Shown here piece after piece: positions 7,258 through 15,674 of a stretch of 64,000 nucleotides of DNA (the first letter of the stretch is position 1; every line of letters begins with the position of its first letter). Origin of the DNA: Bifidobacteriaceae bacterium. GTDB lineage: Bacteria; Actinomycetota; Actinomycetes; Actinomycetales; Bifidobacteriaceae. Position numbers and translations under genes: made by a program. The notes beneath the pieces were generated by a model, which did no database searches, was not told the DNA's origin, and saw only the letters and a list, made by a program, of their open reading frames with translations. Location: contig JALCQC010000005.1 of the NCBI GenBank assembly GCA_022650895.1, forward strand, positions 58,037-122,036, in the 5' to 3' direction.

Positions 7258-8268
7258 ATGACAGTCTTAGTAACAGGTGGCTGCGGTTATATCGGCGCGC
7301 ATGTGGTGTACGCGCTGCACCAGCAGGGGACGCGGGTCGTCGTGGTCGACGATCTCAGCTACGGGAAGCCCACTCGGATCGGCGACTCCAAGCTGTACGG
7401 CATGGATATCTCTGCCCCGGGCTCCGACAGGCGCATGGCCGAGATCATGAAGGCCGAGGGAGTCGATTCGGTCATTCACTTTGCAGCGCGCAAGCAGGTC
7501 GGCGAGTCCGTGGAGAAGCCTCTGTGGTATTACCAGCAGAACATCAACGGAATGCTGAACGTCCTCTCCGCAATGAAGGAATCCGGCGCCAAGAAGCTCG
7601 TCTTCTCCAGCTCAGCGGCGACCTATGGAGTTCCTCCGGTGGATGTCGTTCCCGAAGACGTCGTTCCGATGCTCCCGATTAATCCCTACGGACAGACCAA
7701 GCTCTTCGGCGAGTGGATGGCTCGCGCCTGCGAAGAGCCGTATGGCATTCGTTTCTGTGCGCTACGTTACTTCAATGTGGCGGGGTGCGGACCCGTGGAA
7801 CTCGAGGACCCCGCGATCCTCAACCTCATCCCAATGCTTTTCGACCGTCTCAAGAAGGGCAAGGCTCCGGCCATCTTCGGCGCCGACTATCCGACTCCGG
7901 ACGGCACCTGCGTCCGTGACTATATCCACGTCTCCGACCTGGCGGATGCGCACCTCGCCGCGCTGACCTACCTCGATCGCGACGAGCGCAAGTACGACGC
8001 CTTCAACGTGGGAACCGGCAAGGGAACGTCGGTGCGTCAGATCGTGGACGAGGTCAAGAGAGTCACCGGCCTGCCCTTCCAAGAGAGCATCGAGGCGCGT
8101 CGTGCGGGAGATCCGCCGCAGCTCATCGGCAGCCCGCGCCGCATCAACGAAGAGATGGAATGGCACGCCAAGTACAACGTGGAGGAAATCGTTGAATCCG
8201 CGTGGAAGGCGTGGCAGGCGAATCCCGATCATCACATCGACGTTGAAAACTGGAAGCAGGCTGACTGA
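7258..8268 (+). CDS. galE: UDP-glucose 4-epimerase
   Basis: GalE interconverts UDP-glucose and UDP-galactose using tightly bound NAD+, feeding the Leloir pathway and supplying UDP-galactose for polysaccharides. The 336-residue product has the Rossmann motif GGCGYIG at 7-13, Ser118-Ser119 in FSSSAATYG, and the catalytic YxxxK as Tyr144 and Lys148 (NPYGQTK). The ATG at 7258 follows AAAGGAAGAGC; earlier in-frame starts would add residues not found in the family. The length is normal for bacterial GalE. It is followed by an intrinsic terminator at 8403, so it appears monocistronic. Confidence 0.95.
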   Translation: MTVLVTGGCGYIGAHVVYALHQQGTRVVVVDDLSYGKPTRIGDSKLYGMDISAPGSDRRMAEIMKAEGVDSVIHFAARKQVGESVEKPLWYYQQNINGMLNVLSAMKESGAKKLVFSSSAATYGVPPVDVVPEDVVPMLPINPYGQTKLFGEWMARACEEPYGIRFCALRYFNVAGCGPVELEDPAILNLIPMLFDRLKKGKAPAIFGADYPTPDGTCVRDYIHVSDLADAHLAALTYLDRDERKYDAFNVGTGKGTSVRQIVDEVKRVTGLPFQESIEARRAGDPPQLIGSPRRINEEMEWHAKYNVEEIVESAWKAWQANPDHHIDVENWKQAD

Positions 8269-8296
8269 TCGCTTGCCTGATTGCCTAATTGAATTG

Positions 8297-8392
8297 GCTA
8301 ACTGACTGTCTGCTTGTCTGAGTGATTCTGTCCTGTCAGTCAGTCAGACAGACAGTCAGACAGTCAGTCAGACAAGCAGACAGGACAGACTA
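8297..8392. repeat. CAGT/CAGA simple repeats forming a long hairpin
   Basis: The galE 3' flank contains many units of CAGT, CAGA and TGTCTG. TGTCTGCTTGTCTGA at 8307-8321 and TCAGACAAGCAGACA at 8368-8382 are perfect 15 bp inverted copies, so the transcript could fold into a long, partly slipped hairpin ahead of the terminator. Confidence 0.7.
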
Positions 8393-8402
8393 GTCGAGAC
8401 TA

Positions 8403-8450
8403 AGTGGCTGCCACTCCCGAGTTTCGGGGGGAGAGGCAGCCACTGTTTTT
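8403..8450 (+). terminator. Intrinsic terminator of galE
   Basis: AGTGGCTGCC (8403-8412) pairs with GGCAGCCACT, with additional pairing of CTCCCGA with TCGGGGGGAG inside, followed by a run of T. It also separates galE from the convergent glycosyltransferase gene. Confidence 0.85.
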
Positions 8451-8493
8451 TGAGTGTTCGTTTTTCGCCGCGTCGGATCTGACGCGTTGCCTT

Positions 8494-9492
8494 TTATTCC
8501 GTGGGTGTCTGCTCTGATTTCTCTGCAGGTTCCTGCTCTGGCATCTGTGCAGACTCTTCCGCAGGCTCCTGGGTGGCGATATCGTTCTCGATCGCTTCCA
8601 CATTCTCGTAGGTTGAGAAATCCTCGAGCTTGTCCTCTTCGATGAGCTGCATCTGTTCCTTGATCCACACGCGTTCGGCCGGATTCACGTCACGCATCTG
8701 CAGATATTTCTGGTAGACGGGGAACCATGCGTGCAGAATCGGGTACAGGGCCGTGAAGATGTACTCAGGCTTCGAAGTGCGCGAGTGCTGGGGATGCGCG
8801 TCGAAGGTGTTCTTGAAACGTTTCATGTAGCGCAGGAAGCTCGGAAGCGAGGTATCCATGCGGCGTGCGCTCATGCCGGCGATCATGCGAGGCGAGTACA
8901 CGGTTTTCATGTCATGGCCCATCATGTGCAGGGAGATGTCGAGATCCTCATGCATCACGTCGGCCTTGTCGCGGCACACCTCGCCGGCGACGACCGTCCA
9001 TGCAGAGCGCCGCAACGCCATGTTCGACCCGAAGAGCAGCGTCTGCCCGTCGGCCCTGAAGACACGCTGGCGAATCTGGTTGTCACCACGCAGGCTGAAG
9101 TGCTTGGCGGGCATGTCGTAATAGACCACGGGGCCGGTAGCTCCCATGGCGTCGGAATCCTCGGTGAAGATGCCGGACACGACCTCCACCCAATCGGGTT
9201 TGAGCATGGTGTCGGCATCGATGCGCCCCACAATGTCGCCGGTCGCGTGGTTGAGTCCGTAATTGCGGGTGGGGATGAGTCCCTGCTCGTCGCTCTGGCT
9301 CATGAGCTTCACATTGGCCTGCGGATTGTCGGCGATAAAACGATTGACAATTTCCACGGTGTCGTCGGTCGAATTGTTGTTGACGACGATCACCTCGTGG
9401 GGTGCCATGGTCTGCCGGGTTGCGTTCGTGAGGCAATCGGCAATTCGTTCGGCTTCATTCCATGCCGGAATAATAATCGAAACAGATAGCAT
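8494..9492 (-). CDS. Family 2 glycosyltransferase
   Basis: The 332-residue product starts directly with the GT-A fold strand MLSVSIIIPAWNEAERI and carries the nucleotide-sugar binding DAD of RIDADTMLKPDW, with an acidic HEDLDIS later, so it is a family GT2 transferase acting at the inner face of the membrane. There is no strong transmembrane segment. The last 25 residues are a Glu/Pro-rich tail. I chose ATG 9492, preceded by GTGGAAAGC; a TTG start 48 nt upstream is possible but adds a non-family leader. It is divergent from the AI-2E family gene, 69 nt away. The acceptor is unknown; a cell-surface glycan or glycolipid is likely. Confidence 0.88.
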   Translation of the reverse strand: MLSVSIIIPAWNEAERIADCLTNATRQTMAPHEVIVVNNNSTDDTVEIVNRFIADNPQANVKLMSQSDEQGLIPTRNYGLNHATGDIVGRIDADTMLKPDWVEVVSGIFTEDSDAMGATGPVVYYDMPAKHFSLRGDNQIRQRVFRADGQTLLFGSNMALRRSAWTVVAGEVCRDKADVMHEDLDISLHMMGHDMKTVYSPRMIAGMSARRMDTSLPSFLRYMKRFKNTFDAHPQHSRTSKPEYIFTALYPILHAWFPVYQKYLQMRDVNPAERVWIKEQMQLIEEDKLEDFSTYENVEAIENDIATQEPAEESAQMPEQEPAEKSEQTPTE

Positions 9493-9561
9493 GCTTTCCA
9501 CAATAGAGGGCGGCAAAGATAGCGATATTGCTTTCAGCAATTGTCAGAGTGCATACGGATA

Positions 9562-11295
9562 ATGACCACTATGGATGAAACCGAGAAACGCTACGACATC
9601 GGCAAGGTTTTCCCCGATAAAGGGGACCCTCACCGTCCGCCTGCATGGCTGGGCCGCGCGCTGCTCATGGCCGTGGTGACGGTCTTTGCCGCACTCTTCG
9701 TGTGGTGGGCGTGGGGAAACGTCAGTTGGATCTTCCTCGACATCGTCATCTGCATGTTCCTGGCGCTCGCCATGGAGCCGGCTATTTTGTTCCTGGTCCG
9801 GCATGGTTGGAAGCGTGCGGGCGCGGCGGCGGTGGTCTGGATCGGGGTCATTCTGATTCTTATCGGAATCTTCACACTTTTCGGTTCCATGTTCGTCAGC
9901 CAGGTGGTCGATCTGGTGCAGAGCGTGCCCACCCTCTATGAGACCATTGCCGACTTCATCGCTGCGCAAACGCCGTGGGAACTACCTGACATCAGCGATC
10001 TCGGCAGCACTCTCGCCTCCAGCATCCAGACCTCGTGGATCACCGATTTCGCAGGGCAGGCGGTTTCCACCACCACGGCCATCGGCAGCCTTCTCCTGCA
10101 GCTCATGACCATCATTTTGGTGACCTATTATGTCGCGGCGTCGGGGCCCACGTTCCGTAAGAGCGTGTGCTCGCTGCTGAAACCGGAGAGCCAACGGAAG
10201 TTTCTGGTGGTGTGGACGGTGGTGCAGGGCCAGATTTCCAGCTTCCTCTATTCCCGTATCATTCTTGCGTCGATCGCGAGCACGGTGCTGGCCATCTACA
10301 TGGTTTCCACCGGCGTTCCCTATTGGTTGCCGCTCTGTTTGTCATACGCGTTGATCGCTCAGTTCATTCCGATGGTGGGTGCCTTCATCGGATCCGTACT
10401 GCCTGTGGTGGTCACGTGGACGAGCAACGGCTTCACATCCGCGCTGGTCATCGCCATCTTCATTCTCGTGTACCAGCAGATTGAGAACATGATCATCGCC
10501 CCCAAGATCCAGCAGAAGACGATGTCGGTGCACCCGGCCATCGGTCTGCTTGCTGTGTTCTTCTTCGGCGCCATCTTTGGTGTGTTGGGGTCCTTCCTCG
10601 CCCTGCCGATCACGGCGAGCATCCAGGTGATCTTCAAGGCCTACACGCAACGCCAGGAGCTGGTCGATTCTCCGCTTCTCGACGATCCAAAGCCCGTGAA
10701 GAAGTCCAAGGTGGTGGAGGCGGGAGAGGCCTTCTCCGAAAAGGTCATCAAGCCGATGACGGAGCATTTGCCGCGGGCCGTGAGAGGTTCTACCGCCCGC
10801 ATCAGTACTGCGGACGCGTTGAAGGATGTCGAGAAGGAACTTGCGCAATTCACCGCAACCGATCAGCTCGACGAATCCGCCACCATTGCGATCCCCAAGA
10901 AATCGGCGTCTGAACTGGCGAGCACGGGCAGGGACGTGGAGTCTGTAGGTGACACAAAGTCCAGCAATGGCAGTGACGAGATGGGTTCCGATGAGAGTTC
11001 GGGCTCACTTTCTCGCGATGTATCAGCGTCAGAGTCCTCCGCTGCTTCAACGAGGGCGAATGGTTCCAAGCGCAAGCTCTGGGGTTCGCGTGGCATGGAG
11101 AATCCACCCAGCTTCGAAGTTCGCTCCACGCCGTCCGAAAGCGAGTCTGACGGAAGTGCAGCGTCTGGCAGCGCCTCACGCGGTGACGGCAGCGATAGTA
11201 GTGATAGCGATAAGGGCGACGTCGAAAAGACCTCCGGAGAGAACGCCGGGAAAAGCGACGGAGACGTCCCGGTGGCTCCCTCGGAAAAGAAGTGA
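9562..11295 (+). CDS. AI-2E family membrane transporter with Ser-rich tail
   Basis: This 577-residue protein carries the AI-2E/UPF0118 transporter domain over about residues 30-365, with seven to eight hydrophobic segments and the family signature around FIPMVGAFIGSVLPVV. Members have been linked to autoinducer-2 export or sodium/proton exchange; the substrate here is unknown. From about residue 375 there is a 200-residue cytoplasmic tail rich in Ser, Glu, Asp and Lys with no recognised domain, much longer than in typical members. The ATG at 9562 has only a weak ribosome binding site; TTG 9541 and ATG 9571 are alternatives. The next gene starts 6 nt downstream, suggesting co-transcription. 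Confidence 0.85.
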   Translation: MTTMDETEKRYDIGKVFPDKGDPHRPPAWLGRALLMAVVTVFAALFVWWAWGNVSWIFLDIVICMFLALAMEPAILFLVRHGWKRAGAAAVVWIGVILILIGIFTLFGSMFVSQVVDLVQSVPTLYETIADFIAAQTPWELPDISDLGSTLASSIQTSWITDFAGQAVSTTTAIGSLLLQLMTIILVTYYVAASGPTFRKSVCSLLKPESQRKFLVVWTVVQGQISSFLYSRIILASIASTVLAIYMVSTGVPYWLPLCLSYALIAQFIPMVGAFIGSVLPVVVTWTSNGFTSALVIAIFILVYQQIENMIIAPKIQQKTMSVHPAIGLLAVFFFGAIFGVLGSFLALPITASIQVIFKAYTQRQELVDSPLLDDPKPVKKSKVVEAGEAFSEKVIKPMTEHLPRAVRGSTARISTADALKDVEKELAQFTATDQLDESATIAIPKKSASELASTGRDVESVGDTKSSNGSDEMGSDESSGSLSRDVSASESSAASTRANGSKRKLWGSRGMENPPSFEVRSTPSESESDGSAASGSASRGDGSDSSDSDKGDVEKTSGENAGKSDGDVPVAPSEKK

Positions 11296-11301
11296 CGGCT
11301 T

Positions 11302-12564
11302 GTGGGTCTACTGACGTTTCTTGATGCCGTCATTTTCGTTCTCGGAGCTGTCGGCATCCTGTACCAGGCGCTGTGCATCATCGTTTCGGTGTTTGCCAAG
11401 CCGGTTGTGTTTCCCAAGGCTCCGACCGACAACCGCTTCGCAGTGCTCATCTCGGCGCGCAACGAGGAAGGCGTGATCGCCAACCTCATCAACTCGATTC
11501 GTGCCAACGACTATCCCCAGGACAAAATCGACATCTGGCTGGTCGCCGACAACTGCACCGATTCCACCGCCGACGTCGTCAGAGGCATGGGCGAGCATGT
11601 GATCGAACGCCATGACCTCAGCCATATTGGCAAGGGGTACGCCCTCACCTTCCTGCTCAATCAGATGATCGAGAGGAACCAGGCCGAGCAATACGACGCC
11701 TTCTTCATCTTTGACGCCGACAACCTGCTTGACCCCCATTACATCTCCGAGATGAACAACGGCTTCCATGCCGGCTACAAGATCCTCACCAGCTACCGCA
11801 ACTCCAAGAACTTCTCAGAGAACTGGGTGTCGTCAGGCTCCGCGCTGTGGTTTATCCGCCAGTCACGCTTCCTCAATTCCTCCCGTATGGTATTCGGCGT
11901 GAGCTGTCACGTAGGCGGCACCGGCTTCATGTTCTCCCGCGAGATCATGGAGCGCAACGATGGTTGGAAGTTCCATCTGCTCACCGAGGACATGGAGTTC
12001 ACGCTCGACTCGATTCTGCATGGCGATCGCATCGGATATTGCGGTTCCGCCATTCTTTACGACGAGCAGCCCGTAAGCTTCGCGCAGAGTTGGCGTCAGC
12101 GGGTGCGGTGGAGCAAGGGCTTCCTGCAGGTGTTCCGTTATTACGGTTCGGCACTCCTGCGCAGGGCCATTGTCGAACGCGACTTCTCCGCCGTGGACCT
12201 TACTATCCTCATCAGCCCCTTCACCCTGCTCTACGCGGGCCGCATCGTACTCGGCTTCATTTTCGCAATGGTCGGGTTCGTCACGTGGGAGAGCCAGCTG
12301 AGTCAGATATGGTCCTCCATCTCCAGCATCGGCGTCAGCTTCCTTGCGATGATGGGCCTTGCCGCCATCACCGTCATCGCCGAACGCGACAAGATCGGCG
12401 CCTCCAACAAAGAGCTCGTGGCTTACTGCCTCAGCTTCCCGATCTACATGGCGAGCTATGTTCCCATCGCCTTCGAGGCGTTGTTCTCCAAGCCGGACTG
12501 GAAGCCGATCGTCCATCATGGGCAGAAGGCGAGCACGGCGCCGAACGCCTTGGAACGGGCATAG
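11302..12564 (+). CDS. Membrane-bound processive-type glycosyltransferase, family 2
   Basis: The 420-residue protein has an N-terminal membrane segment (about residues 3-30), a GT2 catalytic domain with DAD in FIFDADNLLDP, TED in LLTEDMEF and the QxxRW-type motif QRVRW, then three to four C-terminal membrane segments. This architecture is shared with PgaC/BcsA/hyaluronan-synthase-like enzymes that polymerise and extrude polysaccharide. The GTG start at 11302 follows AAGAAG and lies 6 nt after the AI-2E family gene. It may act with that protein and the divergent glycosyltransferase on a surface glycan, but the sugar cannot be predicted. Confidence 0.88.
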   Translation: MGLLTFLDAVIFVLGAVGILYQALCIIVSVFAKPVVFPKAPTDNRFAVLISARNEEGVIANLINSIRANDYPQDKIDIWLVADNCTDSTADVVRGMGEHVIERHDLSHIGKGYALTFLLNQMIERNQAEQYDAFFIFDADNLLDPHYISEMNNGFHAGYKILTSYRNSKNFSENWVSSGSALWFIRQSRFLNSSRMVFGVSCHVGGTGFMFSREIMERNDGWKFHLLTEDMEFTLDSILHGDRIGYCGSAILYDEQPVSFAQSWRQRVRWSKGFLQVFRYYGSALLRRAIVERDFSAVDLTILISPFTLLYAGRIVLGFIFAMVGFVTWESQLSQIWSSISSIGVSFLAMMGLAAITVIAERDKIGASNKELVAYCLSFPIYMASYVPIAFEALFSKPDWKPIVHHGQKASTAPNALERA

Positions 12565-12916
12565 ATCCATAGGGTCTGGCAGTCGCACCCTCTGCGCGAG
12601 CTCTGGTGAGGCCTGAAGGAGCCCTGATGCGTCTGCATGATCCCCTTGGGTGCGGCGATATATAAAGTGCCGAGATGCAGGCATGCTCTGAGATACAGGC
12701 TCGCGCTGAGAGACGGTCACCCGTATCAAGAGACATATCAAAGTGATATCATATTGCTATCAAATTCACAGGGTGACAGTGGACTTGTGGTGACTTGACG
12801 CCGGTGGGCAGCGAGAACTGTAAAATCAATGGAGAGCAGTGTCTTCTGAATAGCTGCACCTTCTGAGTTCCATCCCAAGAGAGTCATCGACCAACCCGAG
12901 AGAGAAAAGTGAGAAC
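12565..12916 (+). promoter_or_regulatory. Intergenic region with candidate operator before an ABC operon
   Basis: There is no gene in these 352 bases. ATATCA (12735-12740), AAG, TGATAT (12744-12749) is a perfect 6 bp palindrome with a 3 bp centre, overlapping an adjacent TGATATCATA. TTGACG at 12795 and TGTAAA at 12819, spaced 18, could form the promoter of the ABC operon; the palindrome would sit upstream of it. Confidence 0.4.
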
Positions 12917-13939
12917 ATGACACAGACCGAACGCCCCGCCTGGGAACCCGAGGCATTGGGGGCACCTTCCTTCGCGGTCTCCATCACGCACCTGAGTAAG
13001 TCGTTCGGACAGAAGAGGGCCGTCAACGATCTCAGCCTCAACATACCTACCGGCTCATTCTTCGGACTCGTGGGTCCCAACGGCGCGGGGAAGACGACCA
13101 CGCTCAACATGACCACGGGTCTTCTCATGCCCGATTTCGGCAACATCTCCATTCTCGGGCAGGACGTGTGGAGCGACGTGAACCGAGCGAAGCGCAGCAT
13201 CGGCGTCATGCCTGAGGCGGGTCAACTTTTCGATCGCCTCACCGGCAACCAACTGCTTGTCTACTCGGGAATGCTGCGCGGAATGAAGCGTGCCGAGGCC
13301 ATCGTGCGCTCGCGAGACCTCCTCGCTGCCTTCGATCTCACCGCTGCCGCCGACACCATGGTCACCGATTACTCCGCTGGAATGACGAAGAAGATCGCCT
13401 TGGCGACCGCCATGATCCACAGCCCGCGCATCCTCTTCCTCGACGAGCCCTTCGAATCCGTCGACCCCGTTTCGAGCGCCAACCTGCGCGACATTCTGCT
13501 GGAATACTGTGAAACGGGCGGAACGGTCATCATCTCCTCGCACGTCATGGCGCTGGTCGAGAAGATGTGCTCCCACGTCGCCGTCATCAACAAGGGGACG
13601 GTACGTGCGGCAGGAACGGTTGCGGAAGTCGCGGCGGGGGAGGATCTCGAGGATCGTTTCCTCGACCTCGTGGGCGGTCGCCATTCCGCGGCCCACATCT
13701 CGTGGCTCAACGGAGGCGGCGAAGACAATGGCGAGGGCCACGCTCCGGTTCATCCATCTCCCGATCTTCCTGCGCAGTTCGCCCAGCCCACTCGGTTCGC
13801 CCATCCCAACCAGCCTATGGTGCAGCCTCTGCAGCCCGCACAACCTGTTCAGCCCGCCCAGCCCATTCAGCAACCCGCGCAGCAACCCAACCGGCCTTCG
13901 CGGCCCGCTGTTCCTCCGGCAGCACCGACACAGGAGTAG
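12917..13939 (+). CDS. ABC transporter ATP-binding protein with Pro/Gln-rich tail
   Basis: The 340-residue ATPase has Walker A GPNGAGKTT at 53-61, Walker B LFLDEP at 173-178 and a divergent signature YSAGMTKK at 152-159 in place of LSGGQ. It pairs with the multispanning permease that begins 4 nt after its stop. After about residue 260 the ABC fold ends and a tail rich in Pro, Gln and Ala with repeated QPAQP units follows to the C terminus; such a tail is unusual for a cytoplasmic ATPase and may mediate binding or be disordered. The ATG follows GAGAGAAAAGTGAGAAC. The substrate is unknown. Confidence 0.87.
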   Translation: MTQTERPAWEPEALGAPSFAVSITHLSKSFGQKRAVNDLSLNIPTGSFFGLVGPNGAGKTTTLNMTTGLLMPDFGNISILGQDVWSDVNRAKRSIGVMPEAGQLFDRLTGNQLLVYSGMLRGMKRAEAIVRSRDLLAAFDLTAAADTMVTDYSAGMTKKIALATAMIHSPRILFLDEPFESVDPVSSANLRDILLEYCETGGTVIISSHVMALVEKMCSHVAVINKGTVRAAGTVAEVAAGEDLEDRFLDLVGGRHSAAHISWLNGGGEDNGEGHAPVHPSPDLPAQFAQPTRFAHPNQPMVQPLQPAQPVQPAQPIQQPAQQPNRPSRPAVPPAAPTQE

Positions 13940-13943
13940 AACC

Positions 13944-15620
13944 ATGGCGACTGCATTGAGAATCATGTCACTGCGCTGGGCACTCACCATGGCGGCACTC
14001 AAAAAATCCGCGTGGCAGACCATTGGCTATGTCATCGGTCTGCTCTGTGCCCTTGCCTGCGTGGCGGGAGCCTCCATAGCCTTCTATTTCCTCGGAACCG
14101 TACCGAACCTTCTCCCCGTCCCCTTCACGGATCAGCTGACGATGGGAGCCGAGATCGTCCGCATCGTCATGGTTCTGCTGGGCAGCATCGTCGGAATTCT
14201 GTGGACCATCATGCCACTCACTCTCAGCGGCGACGGCTCGGCGTTGGAACCGCGGCGCTTCGCCCTTTATGGCATTACCGACCGCAGCCTTACCTCGGGC
14301 ATCATTCTTTCGGCATTGTTCGGGGTTCCCGCGCTGGCGGCTCTGCTCAGCCTGTTGATCGGAGTGAGCGCATACAGGCAATTAGGCGCAGCCACCATGG
14401 TCACCGCCGTTTTTTCGGCATTCATCGCCGTGATTCTTTTCGTCACTGTGTCGAAGGCGCTGATCGCGCTCGCAGGAACTCTGATACGTTCGAAGCGCGG
14501 TCAGATGATCCTCTATGTCTCAGTGTTCGCGCTCTTTTTCGTGGCCCTTCAAGTGCCGAGTCAGATGCTCGCCTCCGGGGGAGACGGGGAAAGCTCAAGT
14601 GGTGGTCTGGAATGGGTGCTCGCCTTCCCCGTCCTGTCCGCCGTCGCCACGTGGTGCTCCTGGACCCCGTGGGGCGCGGCTTTCCAGCTTCCATTTGACG
14701 TCGCCCAAGGGGAATATGGGATTTTCGTGGCGCATCTCGCCATCTGCTGCGTAACCATCGCTCTGGCGTACGTCGTCTCCCTGTGGTGCCTGCGCAGGGA
14801 TCGTCTCCAGGGCGCGGATTCAAAGGTGACCACCGCCAAAGGACTGAGTTGGTTCTCCCGCGTTCCCGATTCTATTTCGGGAGCGGTCTCCGGCAGGCTG
14901 GCGCAGTACTGGCAGCGTGATGGACGTTTCGCCATGGGGCTCATCTTGCCGGTCCTTCTCACCATCATCTTTGCCATCCGGGCGCGCCAGAACCCCGTGG
15001 CGATGTGGACTGCGCCTGTCACCATCGGCCTCATCTACCCACTCTTCGAATCCAATAACCTCGCGTACGATGGCCGCGCCTTCGTCATGCACGCGGTCGC
15101 AGGAGTCAAGGGTTCCGCCGACAGATGGGGACGTGCCCGTGTCGCGGTGGCCATCAGCGTCTTTTTCATCGTTGTCACGAGTCTTATTGCCGTCTTCATG
15201 GCAGGAGGATTCACGCAGGGGGTCGAGCCAATAATGACGTTGACGACAGCGATGGGAGGTTCCTTGGGGCTTGCTTTCGCCGGCATCGGATTGGCGGAAG
15301 TGCTTTCCGTGGTGCTCATGTACCCGGTTCCCTCCATCGACAAGCCGTTCTCCTCGCCGCAGGGGCGCGCCGTCTCGCAAGGTTTCTTCCCCTTTTTCCA
15401 GATGATCGGCTCGGTGATTCTCATCCTCCCCACCGCCGCCGTCCTCGTCGCCGCACTTCTCACCGGCTCCACAGTGCTGCTATGGCTGGTGGGGCTCGTC
15501 GGCCTGGTCAACGGAATCGGTTTTCTCATTTTGGGTGTGTATCTTGGCGGAAAGATAATGGACCGACGCACTCCGAAGATTATCGAGACTCTCGATAATT
15601 TCGCGAGCCTGCAGAAGTAG
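13944..15620 (+). CDS. Large ABC transporter permease
   Basis: This 558-residue integral membrane protein has about twelve hydrophobic segments spread over its whole length and no soluble domain, consistent with a fused or double-length exporter permease. The ATG at 13944 follows CAGGAGTAGAACC, and the gene starts 4 nt after the ATPase stop; the much longer open frame extending back to 13509 overlaps the ATPase gene out of frame and is not credible. The pair resembles actinobacterial exporters of unknown cargo. The following carboxypeptidase gene starts 54 nt downstream and may be co-transcribed, hinting at an envelope role. Confidence 0.82.
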   Translation: MATALRIMSLRWALTMAALKKSAWQTIGYVIGLLCALACVAGASIAFYFLGTVPNLLPVPFTDQLTMGAEIVRIVMVLLGSIVGILWTIMPLTLSGDGSALEPRRFALYGITDRSLTSGIILSALFGVPALAALLSLLIGVSAYRQLGAATMVTAVFSAFIAVILFVTVSKALIALAGTLIRSKRGQMILYVSVFALFFVALQVPSQMLASGGDGESSSGGLEWVLAFPVLSAVATWCSWTPWGAAFQLPFDVAQGEYGIFVAHLAICCVTIALAYVVSLWCLRRDRLQGADSKVTTAKGLSWFSRVPDSISGAVSGRLAQYWQRDGRFAMGLILPVLLTIIFAIRARQNPVAMWTAPVTIGLIYPLFESNNLAYDGRAFVMHAVAGVKGSADRWGRARVAVAISVFFIVVTSLIAVFMAGGFTQGVEPIMTLTTAMGGSLGLAFAGIGLAEVLSVVLMYPVPSIDKPFSSPQGRAVSQGFFPFFQMIGSVILILPTAAVLVAALLTGSTVLLWLVGLVGLVNGIGFLILGVYLGGKIMDRRTPKIIETLDNFASLQK

Positions 15621-15674
15621 CGATAGAAATAGGGATCGGAATACGAAGTAGGAATAACCGAGGGAAGGCATTGA

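Noticed and set aside
8341..8392. CRISPR-like repeats after galE
   Set aside because: The units are only 4-8 bases without unique spacers, and no cas genes are present.
13509..13943. An N-terminal extension of the large permease
   Set aside because: It overlaps the ATPase gene out of frame, is Arg/Ser/Pro-rich and lacks the clear ribosome binding site found at 13944.
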